From assembly GCF_016919065.1 (NCBI RefSeq), contig NZ_JAFFQA010000005.1, forward strand, positions 1 to 64,000: a DNA stretch of 64,000 nt, written 5' to 3'. Below, piece by piece: positions 16,144-25,838 of this stretch (the stretch's first letter is position 1; each line of letters opens with the position of its first letter). This DNA is from Desulfobulbus rhabdoformis. Lineage in GTDB: Bacteria > Desulfobacterota > Desulfobulbia > Desulfobulbales > Desulfobulbaceae. Position numbers and translations under genes: made by a program. The notes under the pieces were generated by a model, which saw only the letters and a program-made list of their open reading frames with translations, was not told the origin of the DNA and did no database searches.

Positions 16144-16156
16144 ACAGTGATATATT
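16144..16156 (+). promoter_or_regulatory. candidate extended -10 promoter of glucan synthase gene
   Basis: ACAGTGATATATT, identical to the 13 bases ahead of the GlmU-like gene. TGA-TATATT fits an extended -10, 94 bases before the ATG. A poor TTGCAC sits 19 bases upstream. Confidence 0.35.
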
Positions 16157-16249
16157 GGAATATTTTTTGAATATAGATAAATCAATTCGATATCCAGACG
16201 CACACAAGAAGTACTTGCGCACTTACTCACCTCTGCTGCACCTTTGTTC

Positions 16250-18865
16250 ATGAATCGATCCGGCATCGTTATCACTATCATTATGGGCTGTCTGGCTTTT
16301 CTTTTATGGCAGCTTGTCAATCAGCCCAATATTGAGCCTTCCTGGCCCAATAAAATCCAGGGTTTTTCTTTTTCTCCCTTTCATCAAGGCCAATCCCCGA
16401 TGAAGCCGATCTTTCCAAGCGTGGAAGAGATCGACAGTGACCTGGAACTCCTTGCTGACGACGCCCATGCTGTACGTTCCTATACAGTTCAGGGACCGCT
16501 GGCTGAAATACCTCGATTGGCAGCAGCCAAGGGGCTGAACGTTACTCTCGGAGCCTGGATCACCCCTGATGAAGAGGCCAACGCAGAAGAGATCGACACG
16601 CTTATTAAGGTTTACAGGGCGAACTATCGCAATGTGGTGCGTGTCCTTGTAGGAAACGAGGTGCTGCTCCGCGCGGACTTGCCTCTTAAACAGCTACTGG
16701 CCCATATCCACAAGGTGAAAGAAAAGGTCTGGGCGCCGGTAAGTATCGCCGAGCCCTGGCATATATGGCTCAAAAATCCCAAGCTGGTGGAACAGGTTGA
16801 TTTCATCGCCGTGCATCTGCTGCCCTACTGGGAAGGCATTCCGGTGGACCAGGCAGTTGAGTACTGCGTCAGGCGCTATAACGAGCTCAAAGAAAAATAT
16901 CCAGAAAAAGAAATCATTATTGGTGAAGTAGGCTGGCCAAGTGGAGGCCGCATCCGCCAGGGGGCGGTTGCCAGCCCCACCAATCAGGCAAAATTTCTAC
17001 GCCGCTTTCTTGATGTGGCCGAAAAAAACCACTACACCTACTACATCATGGAGGCCTTTGACCAGGTCTGGAAAAAAAACCTTGAAGGTGAAGCTGGATC
17101 CAGTTGGGGGGTCTATAACGACGCACGCCAACCCAAATTTGAATTTACCGCCCCGGTCATTCCCATTCCCCAATGGAGGGAACTGGCTGCAATCAGCATC
17201 GTGCTCTCGGTGCTCCTCCTGGCCTTGCTTTTTCGCGACAGTAAAGGCCTGCTGCACAGGGGACGCGGTTTTCTTGCCTTTATCGCCTACGCGATCACCA
17301 CTTTTGCCGTCTGGGTGGTCTATGATTTTCAGCGCCAGTACATGACCCTCTCCTCTTTGGTGGTAGGCGTGGTCCTGCTCTTGGCGGCCACCGGCGCCAT
17401 CCTTGTCATTCTTGCAGAGGCCCATGAGTGGGCTGAGTCTATTTGGACGAAAAAATTCAACCGCCTGCCCCAGCCGGTGGATGAAAGCGATGATGCCGAT
17501 CTGCCCAGGGTTTCTATCCATGTCCCGGCCTACAACGAACCACCGGACATGATGATCCAGACCATCAACGCCCTGGCCCAGTTGGATTACCCTGACTTTG
17601 AAGTTCTGATTATCGATAATAACACCAAAGATCCGGATGTATGGCAGCCGGTTGAGGCCCATTGCAAAACCCTTGGCCCCAAATTTCGTTTTTTCCACGT
17701 GGCTCCTCTCGCCGGGTTCAAGGCAGGTGCCCTCAACTATGCCCTGGAGAGAACTGATCCTCATGCCGAGGTCGTCGCGGTCATTGACAGCGATTACATT
17801 GTTGCACCTAACTGGCTCAGGGCTCTCACACCCCAGTTTGCAGATCCCAATATGGCCATTGTCCAGGCGCCGCAGGATTATCGCGACGGAGACGAGAACA
17901 CCTTTAAGGCCATGTGCTTTGCCGAATACCGTGGCTTCTTTCAGATTGGTATGGTCACCCGCAACGAACGCAATGCAATAATTCAGCATGGAACCATGAC
18001 CATGGTCAGACGTACAGTTCTCGATGAGGTGGGCGGCTGGGGCGAATGGTGCATTACCGAGGATGCCGAGCTGGGGCTGCGTATTTTTGAAAAGGGGTAC
18101 GCTGCCAACTACATCCCCTATAGCTTTGGCAAAGGGCTTATGCCCGACACATTTCTCGACTTTAAAAAACAGCGCTTTCGCTGGGCCTATGGCTCGGTAC
18201 TCATCCTTCGCCATCATATGATGGCTATGTTTGGTTTTAAGAAAACCAAACTCACCGGAGGCCAGCGCTATCATTTTCTGGCGGGCTGGCTGCCCTGGTT
18301 TGCCGATGGGATCAACATGCTCTTTAATATCATGGCACTACTCTGGTCCTGTGGCATGATCATCTTTCCGGATTATCTCTCACCACCGCATATAATCTTT
18401 GCCTTTTTGCCCATTGTGCTTTTTTTCTTTAAGAGCTTTAAAATGTTTTTTCTCTATCGCAGTCGCGTGGTGGCGACCAGACTGCAGAGCCTGGCTGCAG
18501 GACTGGCCGGACTGGCCCTCTCGCATACTATCGCCAGGGCCATGCTTACCGGGTTTATCACCCGAAAAATAGGCTTTTTCCGAACCCCGAAAAAGGCTCA
18601 GGCCAACGCATTTTTTAAATCTTTGGGCGATGCCCGCGAAGAGTTACTCTTTGCAATCGCCCTGGCCCTTTCCGTGGTCGGGGTACAGCTCCGAGAAGAT
18701 GGAGATATGTTAGATATTCAGGTCTGGGCTGCAGTTTTAACCATCCAGGCGATTCCCTACTGTGCAGCCGTACTGGTCTCACTGATCTCTGGTCTTCCTC
18801 GACTTCCGGCAAAACTGGTGGGAACGATGGCCCCTTTGAAAGGGGTGGGAAATGGGTCTGAGTAG
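16250..18865 (+). CDS. GH17-GT2 membrane beta-glucan synthase, NdvB-like
   Basis: 871 residues. After a membrane segment (about 6-23) comes a GH17-like domain (about 35-310) with VLVGNEVL (Glu137, acid/base) and IIGEVGWPS (Glu226, nucleophile). Three or four membrane segments (about 315-390) lead to a family 2 glycosyltransferase (about 418-660): VPAYNEPP, IIDNNTKD, VIDSDY, ITEDAELG and QRFRW (641-645), the processive D-D-D-QxxRW set. More membrane segments close the chain. This architecture is that of Pseudomonas NdvB, which makes cyclic or linear beta-1,3-glucan, with the GH17 part branching or cyclising. The ATG at 16250 is used; a TTG lies two codons upstream. It stands alone, between recO and the SNF2 gene. 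Confidence 0.87.
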   Translation: MNRSGIVITIIMGCLAFLLWQLVNQPNIEPSWPNKIQGFSFSPFHQGQSPMKPIFPSVEEIDSDLELLADDAHAVRSYTVQGPLAEIPRLAAAKGLNVTLGAWITPDEEANAEEIDTLIKVYRANYRNVVRVLVGNEVLLRADLPLKQLLAHIHKVKEKVWAPVSIAEPWHIWLKNPKLVEQVDFIAVHLLPYWEGIPVDQAVEYCVRRYNELKEKYPEKEIIIGEVGWPSGGRIRQGAVASPTNQAKFLRRFLDVAEKNHYTYYIMEAFDQVWKKNLEGEAGSSWGVYNDARQPKFEFTAPVIPIPQWRELAAISIVLSVLLLALLFRDSKGLLHRGRGFLAFIAYAITTFAVWVVYDFQRQYMTLSSLVVGVVLLLAATGAILVILAEAHEWAESIWTKKFNRLPQPVDESDDADLPRVSIHVPAYNEPPDMMIQTINALAQLDYPDFEVLIIDNNTKDPDVWQPVEAHCKTLGPKFRFFHVAPLAGFKAGALNYALERTDPHAEVVAVIDSDYIVAPNWLRALTPQFADPNMAIVQAPQDYRDGDENTFKAMCFAEYRGFFQIGMVTRNERNAIIQHGTMTMVRRTVLDEVGGWGEWCITEDAELGLRIFEKGYAANYIPYSFGKGLMPDTFLDFKKQRFRWAYGSVLILRHHMMAMFGFKKTKLTGGQRYHFLAGWLPWFADGINMLFNIMALLWSCGMIIFPDYLSPPHIIFAFLPIVLFFFKSFKMFFLYRSRVVATRLQSLAAGLAGLALSHTIARAMLTGFITRKIGFFRTPKKAQANAFFKSLGDAREELLFAIALALSVVGVQLREDGDMLDIQVWAAVLTIQAIPYCAAVLVSLISGLPRLPAKLVGTMAPLKGVGNGSE

Positions 18866-18892
18866 CCCCACCTCTCCTTGCGATGCCGCATA

Positions 18893-18939
18893 AAAAAAAG
18901 GCCAGGACTCAGCAAGAAGGCTGAACCTGGCTTTTTTTT
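18893..18939. terminator. bidirectional terminator between glucan synthase and SNF2 genes
   Basis: AAAAAAAGGCCAGG...CAGC pairs with GCTG..CCTGGCTTTTTTTT (imperfect stem, AAGAAG loop). It is 27 bases past the plus-strand stop and 35 from the minus-strand stop at 18975, so it can serve both convergent genes. Confidence 0.8.
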
Positions 18940-18974
18940 GGTGAACAACTACCGGCGAGCATGATGAAGGAAGA

Positions 18975-21900
18975 TCAACTGGAACGAATCAACTCCAACA
19001 ATTCTTCAGCGCTGATCCGTGTACTCATATCCGCGCCTTCAAGCAGGGAGTTGGCCAGATCGCGTTTTTCCTGATGCAGGCGGACGATCTTTTCTTCAAT
19101 GGTCCCCGCTGTCACCAACCGATAGACCGTCACCGGTCGCTTCTGTCCTATACGGTGGGCACGATCAGCGGCCTGATCTTCTACAGCCGGATTCCACCAG
19201 GGATCCATATGAATAACATAGTCTGCCGCGGTGAGGTTCAGCCCCAAACCGCCGGCTTTGAGACTGATCAAGAAGAGATCCCCCTCACCCTGCTGAAAAC
19301 GCTCCACCTGGCTCTGCCGCTCTTTAGCCGGAGTCGTTCCATCCAGATACTTATAGGCAATCCCTTTACTATCGAGGTATTCACGAATAAGTGCCAGGTG
19401 CCCGGTAAACTGGCTGAAGACCAGTGCCTTATGGCCACCGCCAAGCAACTCATCAACGGTTTCGGCAAACACCTGAAGTTTGGTCGAAGAGATCTCCACC
19501 TGATCATTAATCAGACGCGGATTACAACAGGCGCGACGTAGACGCATAATCTCTGCCAAAATACGCAGATGCCGCCCGGTCTTTTCACTGCTGCCTTCAA
19601 TATTCTCAATTGCCTGCTGGCGGAGTGCTTCATAAAACTGCAACTCTTCGGGCTGCATCTCCACCCTGAGCGTAATCTCTGTCCGCGGGGGCAACTCTTC
19701 AAGGACCTGCGACTTGATACGCCTGAGCATAAAGGGACGAATAAGCTTTTTCAGTGTCCGCCGCGCTTCCCGGTCATGATACTTTTCAATGGGAATACCA
19801 AAACGGCGATTAAACTGTTTGAAGGTTCCTAACAGTCCAGGATTGATAAAGTTAAAGAGATTCCACAACTCACCCAGGTGGTTTTCAATGGGAGTACCTG
19901 TGGTGATAAGCCGAAAACGGCTATCGAGTTGCATGGCCGCTTTAGAGCGCTTGGTGGCCGCATTTTTAATAGCCTGGGCCTCGTCCAGCACCACGGATTG
20001 CCATTTTACCTGACTCAACAAATCAATTTCCTGCTGCAAGAGGGTATAGGAGCAGACGAGCAGATCAAATTTCCCCAGAGTGGAAATGATTTCATCCCGG
20101 TTTGACTCGGAGAACATATGAAACTTAAGGGTAGGCGCAAAACGCCGCACCTCTGTTTCCCAGTTCATGCAGACGGAAGTCGGTGCAATGACGAGGGAGG
20201 GGCCGAGATGGGCGAGGCTGAGCACCACCGTGATCGACTGCAGGGTTTTACCCAAACCCATGTCATCGGCCAGACAGGCCCCCACACCGAGGTGGGCCAG
20301 TCGACTCATCCAGGTAAATCCCTCTTTCTGGTAGTCACGCAGTTCAGCCTTGAGGGTGGACGGCTCTTTGGGATTCATATCCTGGACATCGGCGATGGAC
20401 TGGAGTCGCTCCCGCCATCCCTTATCGGCATTGGTCTGTGCCTGATGTGTGAGTTCTTCCAGAGCGATGGCCGCCAGGGGGTGAATCTTTACCTCATTGT
20501 CATCGCCAGCCTGACTGTTGCCGTAGAGAATGAGTTCCTCAAGGCGGTTACGAAACTCCTGGGTCAGAGCCAGAAACTGCCCTTCGCCCATGGGAATGAA
20601 CCGGCTCTGCGACTCCCGCACCTTATCCAGCAGGGTTTTGAGTTCAATGACCTCATCCTGATCGACCTCTAGCTGGCCGGTCAAAGAAAACCAGTCCTGC
20701 TGACTGGTGCGAATATTCAAATTCAGCTGATTGACACCAGCCTGACGCCGTACAGCGAGTTTCTCCCCCTCGGGCCACTCAAGTATGACCTTATCCTTGA
20801 TCTCTTCAAGCTCGATAAGGACCTGGAGGCACTCTTCCGGATCCAGCAGATGCCACTCACGCTTGTTTTCCTGCTCAAAGTCAATGGCCAGATCAAGCAT
20901 GGGGCAACTTTCTTCAATTTCGCGGGCCTTTTCCTCCTCCAGCCGCAGGTCTCGTTTGGTCCGGTAGCGACGCCCATCGATCTCAGCCATGAGATTAGCC
21001 ACCCCGGCACCGGGTTTAAGATAAGGTCCACCGTGCTTGAAAGGTCGCACAAAGAATTCGATGCGAAAACCGCTTCCGTACGGAATGATATGGACATAAA
21101 TAGAAGGATCACTCTCGACCTGTTCGGCAGGCACACCTTCCTCCGGCACCTCGATAGCCGAATGCACGGTCATAAAGGAGGCTATATTGCCGATGGCATC
21201 CAGCACCTTCTTGCTGGCGGCAATGGGCACAAGCAAGCCATCGCGACCGGTTATTTCAGCCACCTGCCGGTGCTCATCGCTTATTTTTATAATGCGATAG
21301 CGAGTGGGCGTCTCCGGCCAGACCGCCACATTGCCCTCGCCGATATCCTGGGAAAAATGAATAAAGAGGGAATCCCCTTTGCGCTCCACCACCAGCTCCG
21401 GCTCACCGGAGACAATTTCCACCGGAGTCTGCGGCGATCGTTTCAAAAACACATGGGGATGGCCGACCAGGGCGGGCAGAGACAACTCCTGATTAAAGAC
21501 GTAGCCCCCATTTTTGCTACTCTCCCCTGACTGGTAGAGAGCGGCGCTGATCTCCCGATCCTGATCGGTGAGATAATCCATGGCATGACGTACCAGTCGC
21601 TGAAAGGCTATGGTTCTGCCCTTGGTCCAGCCGCCACTGCTGTTTTTTTTCTGTTCTTTGGGGTGGAGTTCAAGCGTTCCGTCAACATAATCCACCATCC
21701 AGCTTAAACGGGTCAAGCGCTCGGGTTCACGAATCTTGGTGGAGAGATCAATCAGTTCCTGGAGACTCTGCTTCCAGGTCGCGTTGGGGGCTATGATATG
21801 GGTCAGATAGCGGCTTTGCAGGGTGTCGGAGAGGTCTTGGGCTGCCCGGGCAGCCTTCTCCTGGCTGGAATCCAGGGTGGACAGCAACTCGGCTGATTCC

Positions 21901-23159
21901 ATGGCAACCCAGAGATAGCCATTGGCCCGTGCCTGATTGTAGAGTTCCTTAAGCTTTTCCTGAAAATTTGCCGGAATTTCGATCCCCATCCAGTGGAGGC
22001 ACAAAAGCGCTACAAGAGAACTCAAACTCCGCTTGTCTTCCACCAGGTCTTGGGTAAGGGCCAACATATCGGGCATGTTCTCGTCTGAGGCATAGAGCAC
22101 GGCGTCGATAAAACGGTAAGGAACCTCTTCCGGACAACCATTACAGCGCCTGAGTACGGTATTCACGGCCACTTGTACCCGTTGTCGATCGCCTTCTTCA
22201 TCACGCGCCAGTAAAGCAAAGACACAGAAGAGTCCGGTAATGCCAAAAAAGAAAAACGGTTGGTTGCCTGCATACTGTTTGAGGTGATCAAGATCCTCAT
22301 CAAAGAGTTTAAGGGCGGACTCGGTATCCCCATGCAAAAAGGCGACAGTGCCTGCAAACCCAGAGCCTTGAAACGAATCGCTGTAGTCGGACAATAACTG
22401 CTGCAGTAGGGCAAACTGCCCCTGTAAGAGATAAATAGATGCCAAAAGCCGCCGAAACGGGACCCGTTCATCCGGGGAGACGGTTTGTGCCTGCTCATTG
22501 GCCAGATAGTCCATAACCCGCGGAAAATAATGAAGCCGTTCCAGCGAGTAGCGAATGACTTCATCCAACAAAAAAAACTGAAACGAGCCGGGGAGCGAGG
22601 CAAACCATTTGGGCCCAAAGGCACGGGCAGCCACAAGCACTGCCGGAGGATCACTTTTGAGATGCTTATGCCCCTCGTGCTCCCAAAAGAGCAGCGCCTC
22701 ATCCATTTTGTCGAAATTTTGCCCATACAAACCGATACGAAACTGACGGATCGCCCGCCAGCAGCGAGTGGACCATTTTCCGTGGGTGTAATCCATTGGG
22801 GCTGCTCGCTCAACCAGGGAGGCAATACGTCCAAACCGTTTAAGACGAATGGCCTGGCGGGTCAGCGCTTCAGCCAGAATTTTGGGGCACTGGTTTTTGC
22901 TGCTGAGAAACCCCTTGCGCCGCAGGCGGGCCACCATTTCGCTGACCTCTTCACTGCTTGGTTTCCGATCCCCGAGAAAACTGGGGACCAGACTATTGAG
23001 ACAGCGAGCAAGAAAGCTTGCGGAAACGGGTTCATAGATTATGGAAACGAGCTGAAGCAGGAGTTGTTCTGCGGCAGGGAGTGCCTTCACAGCCTGCATG
23101 TCAACAGTGTTCTTGGATGTCTGAGTTGGTCGGGAGGAAGGGGTGGAAGATTCTTTCAA
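18975..23159 (-). CDS. large SNF2/Rad54-family DNA-dependent ATPase
   Basis: 1394 residues. The C-terminal 480 are a full SNF2 engine: DDMGLGKTLQS (Walker A, about 965), IAPTSVCMNWE, DEAQAIKN (about 1058), TTGTPIENHLGELW, FSQFTGHLALI, SLKAGGLGLNLTAADYV and QAADRAHRIGQKRPV (about 1330). These enzymes move along or remodel protein-DNA complexes. The first roughly 900 residues show no catalytic motif; they look helical and repeat-like in the first 500. No SWIM zinc site was seen. The start is TTG 23159 with a weak ribosome site, or ATG 23099 (20 residues shorter). It stands alone. Bacterial members of this size usually have unknown roles in transcription or repair. Confidence 0.88.
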   Translation of the reverse strand: MKESSTPSSRPTQTSKNTVDMQAVKALPAAEQLLLQLVSIIYEPVSASFLARCLNSLVPSFLGDRKPSSEEVSEMVARLRRKGFLSSKNQCPKILAEALTRQAIRLKRFGRIASLVERAAPMDYTHGKWSTRCWRAIRQFRIGLYGQNFDKMDEALLFWEHEGHKHLKSDPPAVLVAARAFGPKWFASLPGSFQFFLLDEVIRYSLERLHYFPRVMDYLANEQAQTVSPDERVPFRRLLASIYLLQGQFALLQQLLSDYSDSFQGSGFAGTVAFLHGDTESALKLFDEDLDHLKQYAGNQPFFFFGITGLFCVFALLARDEEGDRQRVQVAVNTVLRRCNGCPEEVPYRFIDAVLYASDENMPDMLALTQDLVEDKRSLSSLVALLCLHWMGIEIPANFQEKLKELYNQARANGYLWVAMESAELLSTLDSSQEKAARAAQDLSDTLQSRYLTHIIAPNATWKQSLQELIDLSTKIREPERLTRLSWMVDYVDGTLELHPKEQKKNSSGGWTKGRTIAFQRLVRHAMDYLTDQDREISAALYQSGESSKNGGYVFNQELSLPALVGHPHVFLKRSPQTPVEIVSGEPELVVERKGDSLFIHFSQDIGEGNVAVWPETPTRYRIIKISDEHRQVAEITGRDGLLVPIAASKKVLDAIGNIASFMTVHSAIEVPEEGVPAEQVESDPSIYVHIIPYGSGFRIEFFVRPFKHGGPYLKPGAGVANLMAEIDGRRYRTKRDLRLEEEKAREIEESCPMLDLAIDFEQENKREWHLLDPEECLQVLIELEEIKDKVILEWPEGEKLAVRRQAGVNQLNLNIRTSQQDWFSLTGQLEVDQDEVIELKTLLDKVRESQSRFIPMGEGQFLALTQEFRNRLEELILYGNSQAGDDNEVKIHPLAAIALEELTHQAQTNADKGWRERLQSIADVQDMNPKEPSTLKAELRDYQKEGFTWMSRLAHLGVGACLADDMGLGKTLQSITVVLSLAHLGPSLVIAPTSVCMNWETEVRRFAPTLKFHMFSESNRDEIISTLGKFDLLVCSYTLLQQEIDLLSQVKWQSVVLDEAQAIKNAATKRSKAAMQLDSRFRLITTGTPIENHLGELWNLFNFINPGLLGTFKQFNRRFGIPIEKYHDREARRTLKKLIRPFMLRRIKSQVLEELPPRTEITLRVEMQPEELQFYEALRQQAIENIEGSSEKTGRHLRILAEIMRLRRACCNPRLINDQVEISSTKLQVFAETVDELLGGGHKALVFSQFTGHLALIREYLDSKGIAYKYLDGTTPAKERQSQVERFQQGEGDLFLISLKAGGLGLNLTAADYVIHMDPWWNPAVEDQAADRAHRIGQKRPVTVYRLVTAGTIEEKIVRLHQEKRDLANSLLEGADMSTRISAEELLELIRSS

Positions 23160-23226
23160 AATACCTGATTGGACTGAAGTTAGTTTTAATCTCGCTTAAT
23201 GAACGAGCATTTTCACAAAAAAAAGA

Positions 23227-23262
23227 CCTGAATCCATGAGCATCCTCCGTCACGAATTCAGG
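23227..23262. repeat. intergenic inverted repeat, GAATCC family
   Basis: CCTGAATCCATG (23227-23238) faces CACGAATTCAGG (23251-23262), complementary except at two of twelve positions. The core resembles the GAATCCGTGA units at 12030, 12135 and 26315. It lies between the SNF2 gene and the ppiD terminator. Confidence 0.55.
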
Positions 23263-23308
23263 AAAGGCTTCTATGTACCCGAACAGGGATATTAAAGCAC
23301 AGAAGCGG

Positions 23309-23344
23309 AAAAAAGGACACGCCCTTAAAAAGAGCGTGTCCTTT
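23309..23344 (-). terminator. terminator of ppiD
   Basis: AAAGGACACGC (23312-23322) pairs perfectly with GCGTGTCCTTT (23334-23344). An A-run on the left gives the U-run on the minus strand, 27 bases past the ppiD stop. Confidence 0.85.
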
Positions 23345-23370
23345 GTCTGGAAATATGTATAAAAAAATAA

Positions 23371-25245
23371 TTACTGTAACATCTGGTTATTGATCCAGAT
23401 TTTGGCATCCTTCTGGAGTTGCCCCAACCAGGATGTCAGCAGAACATTTTTTTGCGCAGCCAGGAATTGCTGCTCAAGACTTTTGCGTTTACTCTCATCC
23501 AGCTCACTCTTGCCGATACGAGAATCGGTAATCTCATAGATATAAAAAAGATCGCCCTGGGTTAACACCACTTCCGGCAAGGTCCCCAAACCAAGGCGGG
23601 CAAAGGCATCCTTACGAATGATCTCAGGAAGTTCCGAATCACCCATACGTTTAACATAGTCCCCCTCTTTTTTCTCCAGCCCTGCAGGCCAACTGTGTTT
23701 TTCTTTTAAAGAGGCAAGATAGGTCTCAGCCGCCTTTCGGGCAAGCTCTTTACTTTTTTCCTGCACATAATCTTTTTCAACCTGCTCCCGCACTGCAGCC
23801 AACTCAGGCACCTCGGGCTCTTTGACATCCTCTGCAAAGATGATGGCATAGCCTGAGCCTGTTTCAACAATGGAACTCAGTTCGCCTTTTCTCAGGGCAA
23901 AAGCGGCCTGCAGAAACTGTGCATCCTTCACCATGGTCATCTCTGGAGGAGCCGCCTGAGCAAAAAATTCTGTATGGGCAATAGACACATGCTCCTGTTC
24001 ACTGTATTTTGCCAGACTTCCGGCCCGAATAATGGCCTCGTAGGTTGTCGAGGCTTTTTTAAAGGCCAGCGCATGAGCATCTTTTTGTGACAGCTTTTCG
24101 CGAATGGTCGCACTGACCTCGTCAAAGCTACGGGTTTTTTCGGGCTGCACTTCCTCAACCTTTATGAGATGGTAGCCAAAAGGCGAGGCAACGACGCCAC
24201 TGAGTCCACCGGCTTTAAGGGAGAAAGCAGCCTGATCAAAGGTAGGGACCATCTCGCCACGGCCAAAGAACCCCAAGTCTCCCCCACGATCTTTCGAGCT
24301 GTCTTCTGAGTATTTTTTTGCCATCTCGGCAAAGTCGGCCCCAGCCTGAATCTCTTTGAGAACCTTTTCAGCTTCAGCTTTCTTAGCCGCTTTGACCTGT
24401 TCATCTGCACCTTCTGCCACCTTAAAAAGGATATGACGAGCCCTTCGTTTTTCTGGCACCTGGTACTCTTTGAGGTGATTTGTATAATAGCTCCGCAGGG
24501 TCTCCTCACTCAGTGTCTCAGATTGAGCAAAATCATCATAAGCAAAGCTGAGATAGGCAAGTTTTGCCTGGGGCGCAGTTTTATAGGAGAGTTTATGCGC
24601 TCCATACCACTCTTCGAGTGAGGTGTCATTCACCTCAACCTCCGCCCGGTAGGCCTTCGGGCTGATTTCGGCGTAGTTCAGCTTGAGTTCTTGATCCAGA
24701 TAATTAAGCCAGTGTTGCATCTCGGCTGCAGGCATCTCGGCAAAATCACCGATCAACTCTGTGGTTCGGTCAAGCAGAAGATCGTTGGAGATACTGTTTT
24801 CAAAGGTCGTGGGAGAAAGACGGTTCTGCTCCAAAACCGATTGGTATTGGTCCATATCAAAATGACCATTGCGGGTAAACGTTGGAATCATTTTGATTTT
24901 ACGCTGGATTGCCTCTTCACTGATATGGATTCCAGCGGCTTCAGCCCCCTGGCGCAGCAATTCACGCTGCACCAACTGCTGCGCGACCTGCTCCTTGAGA
25001 TGGATACTCTTCAGAAAATTTTCTGGCAGTTGCCCACCGAACTGCTGCTGATACTGGTCGGCCGCACGATCATAGCTCTGTTGAAAATCACGAAAACCAA
25101 TCTCTTTCCCATTTACCACCGCCATGGCATTCGAAGAATTTCGTAGCTTTCCACCCACCCCCCAAAAGATAAAGACGAGGGCGATAATGACAACCACAGC
25201 CTGAATGACAAGTGACTGGGCATTTTTTCGTATGATATTCAGCAT
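23371..25245 (-). CDS. ppiD: PpiD-like membrane-anchored peptidyl-prolyl isomerase
   Basis: 624 residues. The N-terminus MLNIIRKNAQSLVIQAVVVIIALVFIFWGVGG has a short cytoplasmic head and one membrane anchor (about 13-30), as in PpiD. A SurA-type N-terminal chaperone part follows (VNGKEIGFRDFQQSYDRA), then a clear parvulin domain (about 265-360) with RRARHILFKVAEGAD, AEMAKKYSEDSSKDRGGDLGFFGRGEMVPTFD and SPFGYHLIKVEEV. It assists folding of exported proteins at the inner membrane, outer face. It is of the usual length (about 620) and has its own terminator. Confidence 0.93.
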   Translation of the reverse strand: MLNIIRKNAQSLVIQAVVVIIALVFIFWGVGGKLRNSSNAMAVVNGKEIGFRDFQQSYDRAADQYQQQFGGQLPENFLKSIHLKEQVAQQLVQRELLRQGAEAAGIHISEEAIQRKIKMIPTFTRNGHFDMDQYQSVLEQNRLSPTTFENSISNDLLLDRTTELIGDFAEMPAAEMQHWLNYLDQELKLNYAEISPKAYRAEVEVNDTSLEEWYGAHKLSYKTAPQAKLAYLSFAYDDFAQSETLSEETLRSYYTNHLKEYQVPEKRRARHILFKVAEGADEQVKAAKKAEAEKVLKEIQAGADFAEMAKKYSEDSSKDRGGDLGFFGRGEMVPTFDQAAFSLKAGGLSGVVASPFGYHLIKVEEVQPEKTRSFDEVSATIREKLSQKDAHALAFKKASTTYEAIIRAGSLAKYSEQEHVSIAHTEFFAQAAPPEMTMVKDAQFLQAAFALRKGELSSIVETGSGYAIIFAEDVKEPEVPELAAVREQVEKDYVQEKSKELARKAAETYLASLKEKHSWPAGLEKKEGDYVKRMGDSELPEIIRKDAFARLGLGTLPEVVLTQGDLFYIYEITDSRIGKSELDESKRKSLEQQFLAAQKNVLLTSWLGQLQKDAKIWINNQMLQ

Positions 25246-25396
25246 GATAAATGAATCTCCACAAGCGCTCGATTAAATGTGTACATTTTTGAAGCTGGCA
25301 TTATGTTCAATTTGTCAGCAAGTTACCAGAGAAAAATGCGTTGATACCACAGCAAAAAATGCCTGAGACCTCATTCAAAAAAATAAGGGTGTTTGC

Positions 25397-25425
25397 TTGA
25401 CAAAGCCCCCCCCCTATAGTAATTA
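25397..25425 (+). promoter_or_regulatory. candidate dsrC promoter
   Basis: A perfect -35 TTGACA (25397-25402) is followed by a C-run and TATAGTAATTA. TATAGT (25415-25420) would be a good -10 but with only 12 bases spacing; AGTAAT or TAATTA give 15-17 bases with poorer match. The gene starts 69 bases on. The promoter is likely here, the exact -10 is not settled. Confidence 0.4.
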
Positions 25426-25493
25426 ACTTGTGATTTTTTAGAATAGGATTTAATTACTCATCAATAATAAACACTTCGGCCAAGGAGGAACAC

Positions 25494-25814
25494 ATGGCAA
25501 GTATTGAGCACAAAGGTAAGAGCTACGAGGTAGACGAAGACGGCTTCCTGTTAAAAGGTGCTGAGGAGTGGGACGATAACTGGGTAGACTACGTAAAAAA
25601 CGTAGAGGGTATCGCCGAAATCACCGATGAGCATCAGAAAGTTATCGACGCTCTGCAGGAGTACTACAAGAAAAATGGAATTGCTCCCATGGTTCGTATC
25701 CTTTCCAAAACCACCGGTTTCCCGCTGAAACGCATTTACGAGCTGTTCCCGTCTGGCCCTGGTAAAGGTGCCTGTAAGATGGCTGGTCTGCCGAAACCTA
25801 CCGGTTGCGTCTGA
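25494..25814 (+). CDS. dsrC: DsrC sulfur carrier protein
   Basis: 106 residues. The C-terminal arm GKGACKMAGLPKPTGCV carries both functional cysteines, Cys94 and the penultimate Cys105, eleven residues apart. This marks true DsrC, not the TusE-type relatives with one Cys. DsrC is the co-substrate of dissimilatory sulfite reductase DsrAB: its two cysteines take the sulfur as a trisulfide, which DsrMKJOP then reduces. The ribosome site AAGGAGGAA is strong. As in many sulfate reducers the gene stands alone, away from dsrAB, with its own promoter and terminator. It is the best clue to the organism's energy metabolism. Confidence 0.97.
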   Translation: MASIEHKGKSYEVDEDGFLLKGAEEWDDNWVDYVKNVEGIAEITDEHQKVIDALQEYYKKNGIAPMVRILSKTTGFPLKRIYELFPSGPGKGACKMAGLPKPTGCV

Positions 25815-25838
25815 TCCCATCGCAGATTTGAGTTGCAC

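Noticed and set aside
16997..18274. 425-codon open frame antisense to the glucan synthase
   Set aside because: It lies wholly within a well-supported gene and its protein is not family-like.
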